The notes: generated by a model not told the origin, from the letters alone. A stretch of DNA of 64,000 nt from an uncultured Clostridia bacterium (GCA_944336975.1 CALVLH010000001.1:186001-250000), one strand, 5' to 3'. Positions 25,046 through 34,592 are shown, counted from the first letter of the stretch. Program-made: numbers and translations.

Positions 25046-25882
25046 ATGAAAGCAATAGAGTTCAAAAACGTGTCGTTTTCGTACGGGAGCGGGACGTTTG
25101 CCTTAAAGAATATCGATTTTGCCGTAGAGGAGGGCGAGTTTGTCGCGGTCCTCGGGCATAACGGGAGCGGTAAGAGCACGCTCGCCCGTCTGAGCAACGG
25201 GCTTTTGGAAGCGGACGGAGGCGAAGTCTGCGTCTTCGGACTTCCCGTTTCCGAACGGAAGAATCTGTTCGAGATCCGCAAAAACGTCGGGATCGTATTC
25301 CAGAATCCCGACAACCAGATGGTCGCGAGCATCGTGGAGGACGACATCGCGTTCGGGGCGGAGAATATCGGCGTTCCCCGCGAAGAGATCGGGGAGCGTA
25401 TTTCCTTTGCGCTCGGCGCGGTCGGCATGGAAGAATATCGTCACGCCACGCCCACCCGCCTTTCGGGCGGGCAGAAGCAGCGCATCGCGATCGCAGGCGT
25501 GCTCGCCATCCGTCCCAAGGTCATGATCCTCGACGAATCGACGGCGATGCTCGATCCGCGCGGCAGACGCGAGGTCATGCAGGTCGTGTCCCGCCTCAAC
25601 AAGGAGGAGGGGATGACCGTCGTGCTCATCACCCACTTCATGGAAGAGGCGCTGATGGCGGATCGGGCGGTCGTGATGAACCGCGGCGCGATCGTCATGG
25701 AAGGAGCGCCTGCGGAGATCTTCGAGCGGCACGAGGAGCTGGAAACGTACAACCTCGCCTTGCCGAGGATCGGGTACATCTGCAACAGGCTGCGGGAAGG
25801 CGGCATGGCGGTGGAGGACACGCTGGACGTGAATAAACTCGCGGAGGAAATTGCGCAATGCGTATCAAAGCGGAACATTTGA
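25046..25882 (+). CDS. ecfA1: Energy-coupling factor transporter ATPase EcfA1
   Basis: 278 residues from the ATG at 25046; an in-frame start at 25022 would add eight residues that do not belong to the family. Walker A GHNGSGKST, Q-loop VFQNPDNQM, signature LSGGQKQR, Walker B VMILDESTAMLD (the Ser after Glu is typical of EcfA1), and the H-loop in LITHFMEEAL. With EcfA2 and EcfT it powers uptake of vitamins through interchangeable S components, none of which is in the window. It overlaps ecfA2 by 25 nt. Confidence 0.96.
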   Translation: MKAIEFKNVSFSYGSGTFALKNIDFAVEEGEFVAVLGHNGSGKSTLARLSNGLLEADGGEVCVFGLPVSERKNLFEIRKNVGIVFQNPDNQMVASIVEDDIAFGAENIGVPREEIGERISFALGAVGMEEYRHATPTRLSGGQKQRIAIAGVLAIRPKVMILDESTAMLDPRGRREVMQVVSRLNKEEGMTVVLITHFMEEALMADRAVVMNRGAIVMEGAPAEIFERHEELETYNLALPRIGYICNRLREGGMAVEDTLDVNKLAEEIAQCVSKRNI

Positions 25883-26769
25883 GTTACGTCTACAACGCGT
25901 CTTCGCCCTTCGCGACGCACGCGCTCAACGACATTTCGCTCACTATCGAAGAAGGGGAGTTTTTCGGCATCCTCGGGCATACGGGGAGCGGAAAATCCAC
26001 TTTCGTGCAGCACCTGAACGGACTGCTGCGCGTGCCGAGTTCGCTGAAAAAATACAAACCCAAGAAGCTGAAAAAGGGGGAAACGCCCCCGCCTCCGACC
26101 GTCCTGCAGGTGGGCGCGTTCGATCTCACCGACAAAAAGACGGATTTCCGCGAGTTGCGCTCGCGCGTGGGGATGGTGTTTCAATACCCCGAATATCAGC
26201 TCTTTGCGGAGACGGTCGCGCAGGACGTCGCGTTCGGGCTGAAAAATTTTTCCAAGGAAAAACTCACGGACGAGGCGGTGGAAAAGGCGGTGCGCGCCGC
26301 ACTGGAAGTAGTCGGGCTTTCCTATGACGAGCTCAAAGATACTTCGCCGTTCGACCTTTCGGGCGGGCAGAAGCGCCGCGTCGCGATCGCGGGCGTCATC
26401 GTCACCCGTCCCGACGTGCTCGTGCTCGACGAGCCTGCCGCGGGGCTGGATCCGCTCGGCAAGCGCGAGATCATGCAGCTTTTGCACAGACTGCATGAGG
26501 AATGGTGCAAGACGGTCGTCATCGTCTCGCACGATATGGACGAGATCGCGGAAAACTGCACCCGTGCGGCGGTTTTCTCGGAAGGAACGGTGAAATTCGT
26601 GCTCCCGCCGAGCGAACTGTTCCGCCATTCGGAAGAGCTGATCGCGCTCGGGCTGGATATCCCGCTCACGGCAAAACTGTGCCTCGCCCTCGAAAAGCGC
26701 GGCGTCACCGTGGATTGCGATTTCACGACGGAGGACTTCATCCGCCGCACGCTGGCGCTGAACGCCTGA
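25858..26769 (+). CDS. ecfA2: Energy-coupling factor transporter ATPase EcfA2
   Basis: 303 residues. Walker A GHTGSGKSTF, Q-loop VFQYPEYQLF, signature DLSGGQKRR, Walker B VLVLDEPAAGLDP, H-loop VSHDMDEIA. Between Walker A and the Q-loop is a Lys/Pro-rich insertion of about 20 residues (around KYKPKKLKKGETPPPP), longer than in most EcfA2 proteins. It pairs with EcfA1 in the coupling module. Confidence 0.96.
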   Translation: MRIKAEHLSYVYNASSPFATHALNDISLTIEEGEFFGILGHTGSGKSTFVQHLNGLLRVPSSLKKYKPKKLKKGETPPPPTVLQVGAFDLTDKKTDFRELRSRVGMVFQYPEYQLFAETVAQDVAFGLKNFSKEKLTDEAVEKAVRAALEVVGLSYDELKDTSPFDLSGGQKRRVAIAGVIVTRPDVLVLDEPAAGLDPLGKREIMQLLHRLHEEWCKTVVIVSHDMDEIAENCTRAAVFSEGTVKFVLPPSELFRHSEELIALGLDIPLTAKLCLALEKRGVTVDCDFTTEDFIRRTLALNA

Positions 26770-26790
26770 GTCGGGCGAATAGAGAGAATT

Positions 26791-27606
26791 ATGTTAAAAG
26801 ACGTTACGTTCGGACAATATTATCCGGTGCAATCCTTCGTCCATCGAATGGATCCGCGCCTGAAAATCGTGTTTCTGATCGCCTTCATTGCGGCGATCTT
26901 CCTCGCGAAGAATTTTTACGGGCTTGCCGCCTGCGCGTTCGTGTTTCTCCTTGCGCTCGCATTTTCGGGCGTTCCCGTGAGAAAGGTGCTGCGTTCGGTC
27001 AAGGGGATCCTGTTTATCTTGCTGTTCACGACCATCCTCAACGCCCTGTTCTACAACGGCGAGACGGTATATTGGAGCTGGTGGATCATCCGCATCACCA
27101 AAGAAGGGCTCATTTTCACCGCGTTTCTGCTCGTGCGCCTGTTCCTGCTCGTGATGTGCTCGTCCCTGCTCACCTACACGACGACGCCCGTCGCCCTGAC
27201 AGACGGCATAGAGAGCCTGCTCACGCCCCTCAAATGGATCCGTTTTCCCGTCCACGAGCTTGCGCTCATCATGAGCATCGCGCTCCGCTTTATCCCCATC
27301 CTCATGGACGAGACGGAGCGCATCATGAACGCGCAGAAGGCGAGAGGGGCGGACTTCGAAACGGGCGGACTTGCCAAACGCGTCCGCGCGATCGTGCCCA
27401 TCCTCATCCCGCTCCTTTTAAGCGCGTTCCGCTGTGCGGACGAGTTGGGCGACGCGATGGAAGCGCGCTGTTATATGGGCAGTAAAAACCGCACAAAATA
27501 CAAAAAACTGCGCTTCGGCTGGCGCGATCTCATCGGATTTCTGCTCATCGCGGCGCTCGTGACGGGCGTCGTGCTCATGGGGATCTACCTGGGAGCGGTG
27601 ATATGA
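26791..27606 (+). CDS. ecfT: Energy-coupling factor transporter transmembrane protein EcfT
   Basis: 271 residues with about five to six membrane spans and the two cytosolic coupling helices: KARGADFETGG carries the first Ala-Arg-Gly motif and MEARCYMGS the second (Ala-Arg-Cys). EcfT couples the ATPases to the S component. Its TGA overlaps the truA ATG in ATGA. Confidence 0.95.
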   Translation: MLKDVTFGQYYPVQSFVHRMDPRLKIVFLIAFIAAIFLAKNFYGLAACAFVFLLALAFSGVPVRKVLRSVKGILFILLFTTILNALFYNGETVYWSWWIIRITKEGLIFTAFLLVRLFLLVMCSSLLTYTTTPVALTDGIESLLTPLKWIRFPVHELALIMSIALRFIPILMDETERIMNAQKARGADFETGGLAKRVRAIVPILIPLLLSAFRCADELGDAMEARCYMGSKNRTKYKKLRFGWRDLIGFLLIAALVTGVVLMGIYLGAVI

Positions 27607-28382
27607 GGATCGCGTTGAAAGTCAGCTACGACGGCACCATGTTCGAGGGTTGGCAGGTCCAGCCCGGGAAACGCACGGTGCAGGGTGAGCTGGAACGCGC
27701 CGCCTGCGAGCTGTTCGGCGCGCCCGTGAAAGTGGCGGGCAGCGGCAGGACGGATTCGGGCGTGCACGCGGAAGGGCAGGTCTGTCATCTGGACGCGGAT
27801 ACGTCCATCCCCGCGCGGAAGATCCGCGAATGTCTTAACGAGCGGCTTCCCGAGGATGTGCGGGTACTGCGGAGTGCCGAGGCGCCCGAGGGATTCGACT
27901 GTACGAGGAACGCGAGGCAAAAGACTTACCGTTACCGCTTTTACTATGCAGAAACGGCGCTGCCGCTTTTCGAGCGGTATGCGGTGCGCGTGCGGGAGAA
28001 ACCCGACCTCGGAAAAATGCGGAGCGCGGCGCGGCTGTATGTGGGCGAGCACGATTTCGCGGCGTTCCGTGCGGCGGGCGGCTCGGCAAAGACGACCGTA
28101 CGAACGATCTATCGTGCGGAGATCTCCGAAATCAGGCAAAGCGGTGCGACCGTGTACGAGTTCGTCGTATGCGGGAACGGCTTTTTATATAACATGGTGC
28201 GCATCCTGGCGGGACATCTCGTCGACGTCGGATGCGGAAAAAAAGAGGAGGAGAGCATTCTCGCCGCCTATCAAACGGGGGACCGTTCCCTTTTGGGAAA
28301 GACGATGGCGGCAAAGGGATTGACGATGGTGTCCGCGGAATACGAACCGTCGCTCTTTCCCTCGGAAGGGGATTGCGAGTAA
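27603..28382 (+). CDS. truA: tRNA pseudouridine(38-40) synthase TruA
   Basis: 259 residues. The catalytic Asp is in GRTDSGVHAEGQV; YDGTMFEGWQ lies near the N terminus and FLYNMVRILAGHLVDVG near the C terminus. It makes pseudouridine at positions 38-40 of tRNA anticodon arms. Overlaps ecfT by 4 nt; the order ecfA1-ecfA2-ecfT-truA is common in Firmicutes. Confidence 0.96.
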   Translation: MRIALKVSYDGTMFEGWQVQPGKRTVQGELERAACELFGAPVKVAGSGRTDSGVHAEGQVCHLDADTSIPARKIRECLNERLPEDVRVLRSAEAPEGFDCTRNARQKTYRYRFYYAETALPLFERYAVRVREKPDLGKMRSAARLYVGEHDFAAFRAAGGSAKTTVRTIYRAEISEIRQSGATVYEFVVCGNGFLYNMVRILAGHLVDVGCGKKEEESILAAYQTGDRSLLGKTMAAKGLTMVSAEYEPSLFPSEGDCE

Positions 28383-28383
28383 C

Positions 28384-29226
28384 ATGGAATTTATCGATTT
28401 TTTCAACTGGCTCCTGATGTTTTTCGGGGGTGAAAATCTTACCGCCTTCCTGATCGTCGTTTGCACAGCCTTCGGCGCATATATCATCTGTCTAATATTC
28501 GGGGGCATCGGAATGCGCGAGATGGCGAAACGACGGGGCATGAAGGGGAGTTGGTTGGGCTTTCTGCCTTTTGCCAATACCTATTATGCGGGCAAGCTGG
28601 CGGGAGACGGAAATTTCTTCGGGCAGAAGCTCAAACGTGCGGGGCTGTATGCGATGCTCTCCGAGATTGTCTATGCGGTGCTCAACGGTTTGCTCGTCAT
28701 GACGATGATATGCCTTTCCCCGTATTATGTCGAATACGGACCGGAGGACATCGTGCAGGGAGGATACGAAGGAGTGCCCGAGGCGCTCCAATGGATGCAG
28801 ACGGGGCAGTGGGTGTTCCAGGTGCTCGTCATGCTCTTCACCTTGGTGATGATCGTCTTTATGGCGGTGCTCTATCTGTCCCTGTTCCGCAAGTACTATG
28901 CGCGCGGTCCCGCCATGCTCACCTTTTGCAGCGTAGTCCTTCCTTTCCGCGCTTTTACGGTGTTCGCCGTGCGCAACAATGTGCCCGTCGATTATGCGGA
29001 CTATGTGCGCAGGCAGCAGGAAGAGATCTATCGCCGCACGCAGGGGATGTACGGCGATCCCCGCAATTACGGCAATCCGACGGGCGGAGGGCGTAGAGAG
29101 GATCCGTTCGGTGATTTTCCCGGCGGCACGGCGGGAAACGGTTCCGCAGGCGGCGCTCCGGAAGATCCGTTTTCCGAATTCAGTTCTTCCGCCAAACCGC
29201 CCGAAGACGGCGAAAAGAAAGACTGA
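28384..29226 (+). CDS. Multi-span membrane protein with Gly-rich tail, unknown
   Basis: 280 residues. About five hydrophobic segments occupy residues 15-205. Between the first and second lies KRRGMKGSWLGFLPFANTYY, a pattern I associate with uncharacterised Clostridia membrane proteins. The C-terminal 75 residues are hydrophilic and rich in Gly, Pro, Asn and acidic residues. It starts 1 nt after the truA stop, so it is cotranscribed; a terminator follows. Function unknown. Confidence 0.75.
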   Translation: MEFIDFFNWLLMFFGGENLTAFLIVVCTAFGAYIICLIFGGIGMREMAKRRGMKGSWLGFLPFANTYYAGKLAGDGNFFGQKLKRAGLYAMLSEIVYAVLNGLLVMTMICLSPYYVEYGPEDIVQGGYEGVPEALQWMQTGQWVFQVLVMLFTLVMIVFMAVLYLSLFRKYYARGPAMLTFCSVVLPFRAFTVFAVRNNVPVDYADYVRRQQEEIYRRTQGMYGDPRNYGNPTGGGRREDPFGDFPGGTAGNGSAGGAPEDPFSEFSSSAKPPEDGEKKD

Positions 29227-29266
29227 CGGCAAAAGAAAAACTTTACGGCGGCAATATGCCGCAGCA

Positions 29267-29295
29267 CGGCGCGGGGATCTCCGCGCCGTTTTTTT
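29267..29295 (+). terminator. Rho-independent terminator ending the ecf-truA operon
   Basis: An 8-bp GC stem (29267-29274 with 29281-29288) and seven T residues. From 29296 to 29483 I see only GC-rich sequence without a gene. Confidence 0.85.
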
Positions 29296-29483
29296 GCGCC
29301 GATCTTCCGACGCTGTTTTTGCGGCGCCTTTTATGCGCGTCTCGCGCCGATTGATCGCTCCGCCTTTTTGTGCGGGGCGGGCGCTTCGCGCGGGGAAGGA
29401 CCTTTCGCGATCTTCCGCATGGCGCTCGCGCGGCGGGGCGGGCGTGTCCGCGCAAATAAATTATTTAATTGTCTGAAAAATCG

Positions 29484-29512
29484 TTTACAAATGCGCACGA
29501 TGCGAGTATAAT
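29484..29512 (+). promoter_or_regulatory. Sigma-A promoter of mnmE
   Basis: TTTACA (29484-29489), 17-bp spacer, TATAAT (29507-29512), 90 nt before the mnmE start; the leader is AT-rich. Confidence 0.8.
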
Positions 29513-29601
29513 GATCGTGATATAAATATTTATTATAGCAAACGGATGTTTTTCATTTTCATGACAATCAACGCTTATAGCGTGGGAGAGGAGGATACGG
29601 A

Positions 29602-30882
29602 ATGAGCGAGGTGATTTCCGCGATCGCAACGGCGGCAGGGCGCGGCGGGGTGGCGATCGTGCGCATGAGCGGCGCGGGCGCGCTGGACATCGCAAAAAAA
29701 ATGTTTTCCCGTAAGGGAGAATTTACGCCCAACATGATGTATCCCGGACGCATCGACTGCGGCGCGTTTTCCGATTACGGGATGTGCGTCTATTTCCGTG
29801 CGCCCCGATCGTTTACGGGAGAAGATACGGTGGAATTTCACTGTCACGGCGGCACGGCGATCGCGCGAGGCGTACTCTCGCGCACGCTCGCGCTCGGCGC
29901 CCGCCTCGCGCGGCGCGGGGAATTTACCAAACGCGCTTTTCTCAACGGCAAACTGTCTCTCTCCGCGGCGGAAGGCATGGCGGAAATGATCAACGCGGAA
30001 TCGGACGCGCAGGTCCGCGCGGGATTCCTTTTGTACGGGGAAAAACTTACCCGCGAGGGCAAACGCCTGCAATCGCTGCTCACCGAATGCCTTGCGGGGA
30101 TCGACGCGGACATCGATTATCCCGAAGAGGACCTCACCGCGGACACGCGCGAAGAGGTGCGCGCGAAGCTGGAAGAGGTAAAGGCGGGACTTGCGGCGCT
30201 GCTTGCGCAGTACCGCGCGGGCAAAAAGATCGCTTCGGGCGTGAACGTCGCCATCTGCGGCAGACCGAACGCGGGGAAGAGTTCGCTGCTGAACGCCCTG
30301 CTCGGATATGACCGCGCGATCGTCTCGCCCGTGGCGGGCACCACGCGCGACGTCGTGGAGGGGACGTTGGAGATCGACGGCGTGCTTTTCCGTCTGACGG
30401 ATACGGCGGGTTTGCGCGAAGGGGCGGACGAGATCGAACGAGAGGGGATCTCCCGTGCGGAACGCGCCATCGCTGCCGCCGACGTGATCGTCTGTCTGAA
30501 AGACGGAGAACTTCCCGTGGCGTTGCCCGACGTGCCGGTCATCCGCGTGGTCAGCAAGAGCGATCTGGGAGCGCGCGGGGAATGCGATGTGCTCGTCTCT
30601 TCCGTGACGGGGGAAGGGTTGGACAAATTGCGGAGGCTCCTCTACGAAAAGGGCTTCGGACAGGAGAACGACGGTGCGTATCTTATGGAAGAACGGCATT
30701 TCGAGGCGTGCCGCAATGCGGCGGAAAGCGTGGAACGGGCGTTGCAAAGCTTGCCGCTTCCAGCGGAGATCTACGCGTTGGAGATCAAGCAGGCGTGGGA
30801 CGATCTGGGAGAGTTGAGCGGGGAAACGGCGACGGAAGCCATCATCGACGAGATCTTTTCTAAATTCTGCGTGGGGAAGTAA
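29602..30882 (+). CDS. mnmE: tRNA uridine-5-carboxymethylaminomethyl GTPase MnmE
   Basis: 426 residues, slightly short for the family but complete. With MnmG it modifies the wobble uridine of several tRNAs. N-terminal folate-binding part: SAIATAAGRGGVAIVRMSG, FTGEDTVEFHCHGG. G domain: GRPNAGKSSLLN (G1), GTTRDVVEGTLE (G2), DTAGLRE (G3). The family ends in FCxGK, here FCVGK. The shorter G-domain C-terminal part explains the length. A GGAGAGGAGG SD precedes the ATG. Confidence 0.96.
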   Translation: MSEVISAIATAAGRGGVAIVRMSGAGALDIAKKMFSRKGEFTPNMMYPGRIDCGAFSDYGMCVYFRAPRSFTGEDTVEFHCHGGTAIARGVLSRTLALGARLARRGEFTKRAFLNGKLSLSAAEGMAEMINAESDAQVRAGFLLYGEKLTREGKRLQSLLTECLAGIDADIDYPEEDLTADTREEVRAKLEEVKAGLAALLAQYRAGKKIASGVNVAICGRPNAGKSSLLNALLGYDRAIVSPVAGTTRDVVEGTLEIDGVLFRLTDTAGLREGADEIEREGISRAERAIAAADVIVCLKDGELPVALPDVPVIRVVSKSDLGARGECDVLVSSVTGEGLDKLRRLLYEKGFGQENDGAYLMEERHFEACRNAAESVERALQSLPLPAEIYALEIKQAWDDLGELSGETATEAIIDEIFSKFCVGK

Positions 30883-30900
30883 ACCGAAAGAGGAGAAAAT

Positions 30901-31809
30901 ATGGTCAATCTGGAACTTTACAGGGTATTTTACATGGTCGCAAAGTGCGGGAGCCTGACGCGCGCGGCGGAAGAGCTGTATATCTCGCAACCCGCCGTAT
31001 CTCAGGCGATCAAACAGTTGGAAAATCAGCTCGGCACGCCGCTGTTCAACCGCACGCACCGCGGAATGGAGCTGTCCGCGCAGGGCGGCGAGATCATCTA
31101 TGAGGCGGTGGAAAAAGCGCTCCAGATGCTCGACGGCGCGGAAGAACGGCTTTCCGAACTGAAAAACAGCGCGACGGGCACCATCCGCATCGGCGCATCC
31201 GAGACCATCTTCCAATATTGTCTTGCGGATAAGATCATCGAATATCACAAACTGTATCCCGCGGTCAAGTTCGAGCTCATTTCCGACGTTTCGCCCAAGA
31301 CCATCGAACAGCTCAAAACCGACCGTTGCGACATCGGTTTTTTGAATTTACCTATCGAGGAGGACGACGGCATCCGCATCACGCAGTCCATCATGCTTCT
31401 CAATGATGTGTTTGTCGCGGGGCCGCAGTTTTCCGAACTGCGCGGCAGGGAAGTTTCTTTTTGGGAATTGCAGCAGTATCCGCTCCTGCTCATGGAACAG
31501 CATACCGTCGCGCGGTCGGCGATCGAACATTTTTCGCAGAGCCTCGGCGTGCAGCTTCGCCCTTTTATCGAGGTGGATAGTTGGGGATTCATGAAGAAGC
31601 TTGTTTCGAGCGGTATGGGGATCGGCTGTATCCCGCGCGAATATGCGCGGCGGAGACTGGACGCGGGCGAATTGTTCGAGGTAGACGTGCGCCCCGCCAT
31701 GCCGTCCCGTTCGGTCGGGCTGGCGCTCCCGCGGAACGCAAACGTATCCTACGCGCTCCGCGCATTCATCAATCTTTTTTCGCTCAAACAGGACAGGACG
31801 TCGGGTTGA
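30901..31809 (+). CDS. LysR-family transcriptional regulator
   Basis: 302 residues, typical. N-terminal winged helix: LTRAAEELYISQPAVSQAIKQ in two helices, then LFNRTHRGMELSAQG. The effector domain begins with GTIRIGASETIFQYC and has VSSGMGIGCIPREYA near the end. The ligand cannot be told. It starts 18 nt after mnmE with SD GAGGAGAAAAT and is followed 24 nt later by the FHA-ABC gene, so it may belong to the same transcript. Confidence 0.92.
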   Translation: MVNLELYRVFYMVAKCGSLTRAAEELYISQPAVSQAIKQLENQLGTPLFNRTHRGMELSAQGGEIIYEAVEKALQMLDGAEERLSELKNSATGTIRIGASETIFQYCLADKIIEYHKLYPAVKFELISDVSPKTIEQLKTDRCDIGFLNLPIEEDDGIRITQSIMLLNDVFVAGPQFSELRGREVSFWELQQYPLLLMEQHTVARSAIEHFSQSLGVQLRPFIEVDSWGFMKKLVSSGMGIGCIPREYARRRLDAGELFEVDVRPAMPSRSVGLALPRNANVSYALRAFINLFSLKQDRTSG

Positions 31810-31833
31810 TCTCCCGCCGCAAAGGAAGGGAAT

Positions 31834-33705
31834 ATGAATAATATCATTCTGAAAATACAGGAAGGCGATCTGTTCCGCTTTTTTGACAGCGAAGAACGTT
31901 CGGAATTGCTCGTCGGGGCGAAACGCACGGCGGACATCGTCATAAAATCGGCGAACGTACAGCCGGTACAGATCCGTCTTTTGCGCAAAAACGGGGTATG
32001 GTACGCCGAAGATAAGTCGGAAGAGGATTCCCGCAGCGAGGTACTGATGAACGGGAAACTCTTCCGCCGTCCCATGCTCAAAATGGACGGTGTGCTTTCC
32101 GTGCGAAAAAAAGGAGACAAAAAGAGCGACGACATCGTGCGCATTTCTTCCGTCAAGCAGATCCGCCGCAAAGGCGGCTCGGCGTTCGATCTGACGGGAA
32201 AGACGATCACGACGGTCGGGCGGGGGGAGCAGTGCGACATTCGCGTGGAAAATCCGCTCGTCTCCGATAAACATTTCATGATCGTGTTCGACGGGGCAAA
32301 CTGCTTCGTGCAGGATGCGCACAGCGTCAGCGGAACTTACGTCAACAACCGCAAGATCAAGCGGCAGAAACTCAGCGATTACGACAGGATCTCCATCCCG
32401 TCGGCGGCGTACATTTTTTACCGCAACAAATTGCTCTATTCATCCGCTTCGGGCGGGATCCGCATCGACGCATTGAACGTATGCAAGCGCGTGCCCGACC
32501 GCAACGCGCGGGGGAAGAAGGTGTCTCTCGTGACCGACGCGAGCTTTCGCGTGGAAGCAGGCGAATTCGTCGCCATCGTCGGCGGGAGCGGCGCGGGAAA
32601 ATCCACCTTACTCGATTGCATCAACGGGATGCGCCCCGCGACGGAAGGGAAGATCTATTACGACGGCAACGACTATTACGAAAACATGAATACCTATAAG
32701 GGCGTGCTCGGGTATGTGCCTCAACGCGACATCATGCACGACGATCTCACGCTCGGCGACGCGCTCCGCTATACGGCGCAACTGCGGATCCGCACCCGCC
32801 TTCCCAAAGACGAACTCCGATCGCGCGTGAAAGAGGCGATCGCGGATGTCCGCCTGGAAGGAAAGGAAAAACAGCGCATCTCTTCTCTGTCGGGAGGTCA
32901 GAAAAAGCGGGTGTCCATCGCGATGGAACTGCTGTCCGATCCCAAGGTCATCTTTCTCGACGAGCCGACGAGCGGGCTTTCGCCCGATCTCGATCTGCAG
33001 ATGATGGAACTTTTGCGCGATCTCACCAAAAAAGGCAGGACGGTCGTCATCGTCACGCACGCCATGGAAAATCTCGACAAATGCGACAAGGTCGCGTTTC
33101 TGGGCAAGGGCGGCAGGGTGTGTTATTTCGGACCTTCCGCCGACGCGATGCGCTGGTTCAATCGTCGCTCCTATTCGAAGATCTTCACCGCGCTTTCCAC
33201 CGAAGAGGAGAGCGAGGCGTTCGCGCTCAAATACCGTTCGGGCGAGTATTATAAAAAACTGTATGCGGAATTTACCCGCGAATACGGCAAGGATTGTATC
33301 CTCCCGCCCGTCGAAGCGCATAAAAAAACGCAGGGGAAAGAGAAGAGTGCGCGGCGTTCCGCGTCCGCGCCCGAGACGGACGTCGCGCAGGAAGGGGAGA
33401 GCGTTCCTGCCGTTCCCGCAGAGTCCCTTCGCGAGGAGCGAGACGCCGCACCCGTACCCATGTCCGAGACGGACGTTTCGGCGCAGGGGGGAGAAAGCGC
33501 CCCGCCCGTGTCCGAGGCAAGCGACCTTCCCCGCGAGAAGGAAGACGCCGCGCCCATACCCATGTCCGAGGCAGGCATTTCGGAGCGAACAGAAGAAGCC
33601 GCTTCGTCCGCGCTTACAGAGAGTGTTTCGCCGAGGGAGGACGCGCAGGAAAGAGGTGCGGAGGAAGCCCGTGGGGACAAACGCCGCGGAAGGGGGAAGA
33701 AGTGA
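31834..33705 (+). CDS. ABC transporter ATPase with FHA domain and repetitive acidic tail
   Basis: 623 residues. An FHA phosphothreonine-binding domain lies at ~residues 120-195 (TTVGRGEQCDIRVENPLVSD, HSVSGTYVNN). An ABCG-type ATPase follows: GGSGAGKSTL at ~250, YVPQRDIMHDDLTLGDALRY, signature LSGGQKKRVSIA at ~352, VIFLDEPTSGL at ~372. Residues ~500-623 are a low-complexity tail with imperfect repeats of DAAPVPMSE/DAAPIPMSE. The permease gene overlaps by 1 nt. This is a split version of the FHA-ABC layout seen in mycobacterial Rv1747, which is controlled by a Ser/Thr kinase; no kinase lies in the window. The substrate is unknown. Confidence 0.9.
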   Translation: MNNIILKIQEGDLFRFFDSEERSELLVGAKRTADIVIKSANVQPVQIRLLRKNGVWYAEDKSEEDSRSEVLMNGKLFRRPMLKMDGVLSVRKKGDKKSDDIVRISSVKQIRRKGGSAFDLTGKTITTVGRGEQCDIRVENPLVSDKHFMIVFDGANCFVQDAHSVSGTYVNNRKIKRQKLSDYDRISIPSAAYIFYRNKLLYSSASGGIRIDALNVCKRVPDRNARGKKVSLVTDASFRVEAGEFVAIVGGSGAGKSTLLDCINGMRPATEGKIYYDGNDYYENMNTYKGVLGYVPQRDIMHDDLTLGDALRYTAQLRIRTRLPKDELRSRVKEAIADVRLEGKEKQRISSLSGGQKKRVSIAMELLSDPKVIFLDEPTSGLSPDLDLQMMELLRDLTKKGRTVVIVTHAMENLDKCDKVAFLGKGGRVCYFGPSADAMRWFNRRSYSKIFTALSTEEESEAFALKYRSGEYYKKLYAEFTREYGKDCILPPVEAHKKTQGKEKSARRSASAPETDVAQEGESVPAVPAESLREERDAAPVPMSETDVSAQGGESAPPVSEASDLPREKEDAAPIPMSEAGISERTEEAASSALTESVSPREDAQERGAEEARGDKRRGRGKK

Positions 33706-34520
33706 TGAAACGATACAGACGCCGCCGCTCCGCGCGCGCGAATTTTCAGCATTTCCGCGTCGTGACGGCGCGATATTTCAAACAGATCGTCTCCGCGCCC
33801 GGCATTCTCCTGCCGCTGCTCTTGCAGGCGCCCGTGCTCGTGTGCATCCTCTATATCGCGGGCGATACGGAATCCTTTGTGAACAGGAGCGTGTGGAATG
33901 CCAATATCGTCCTTTTCATGCTTTCGGTCATGTCAGCGCTCATGGGGATTTTGAACAGTTACCGCGAGATCTGCAAGGAACGCGAGATCCTCGCGCGCGA
34001 GATCTTCGGGGGACTGGATTCTTCGTCTTATGTGCTGTCCAAGTGTTTTGTGCTTTTTGTCGTCGGGGCGATCCAGTGCGCCGTCCTGTTCGGCGGAAGC
34101 CTGATCTTTGTGGACTATGCGTTCGAAAATCCCGCGACGGGCTATCTCTTGTGCTATTTAGGGCTCGCCTTTGTCAACTTTGCGGTCACGGCGCTCGGCT
34201 TGTTCGTTTCTGCGTTGCTCAAGAAGTCGGAAAGCGCGATCCTGCCCGTTTTGCTCGTCATCATCTTTCAGGTGGTGTTCTGCGATTGCGTCATCACGCT
34301 CGGGGAAGGAACGGAATTTCTCCGCTATATCACTCCCGTCGCGTGGGGGATCGCCGTCTTCGGCAACGTCTGCGGCATGAACGGTTGGACGGATGGGTAC
34401 GAAAAGGAGATGTACGGCTATTCCCCGCTGATCAGCCTGGCGGCGCTCGCGCTCTTTGCGCTGATGTTCGTGTTGCTCACCTGCGCGCGACTGCGGCACG
34501 AATTCCGACAAAAGGACTGA
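33705..34520 (+). CDS. ABC-2 type permease, partner of the FHA-ABC ATPase
   Basis: 271 residues from the ATG at 33705 (a GTG at 33702 is also possible). After a basic N terminus (KRYRRRRSARANF) there are six hydrophobic segments as in ABC-2/ABCG membrane domains. A cytosolic segment NSYREICKEREILARE between the second and third spans is the typical coupling region. Overlaps the ATPase stop, so the two are translated together and should form one exporter. The direction of transport is inferred from the ABC-2 family. Confidence 0.88.
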   Translation: MKRYRRRRSARANFQHFRVVTARYFKQIVSAPGILLPLLLQAPVLVCILYIAGDTESFVNRSVWNANIVLFMLSVMSALMGILNSYREICKEREILAREIFGGLDSSSYVLSKCFVLFVVGAIQCAVLFGGSLIFVDYAFENPATGYLLCYLGLAFVNFAVTALGLFVSALLKKSESAILPVLLVIIFQVVFCDCVITLGEGTEFLRYITPVAWGIAVFGNVCGMNGWTDGYEKEMYGYSPLISLAALALFALMFVLLTCARLRHEFRQKD

Positions 34521-34541
34521 ACGTGGCAATTTTACGAAAAG

Positions 34542-34572
34542 AAAAAACGGACCGGATGGGTCCGTTTTTTTT
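34542..34572. terminator. Bidirectional terminator
   Basis: A 12-bp stem with A-tract and T-tract arms (34542-34553 with 34559-34570) between convergent genes. Confidence 0.85.
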
Positions 34573-34592
34573 GCAAAAATATTTAAGGAAAG

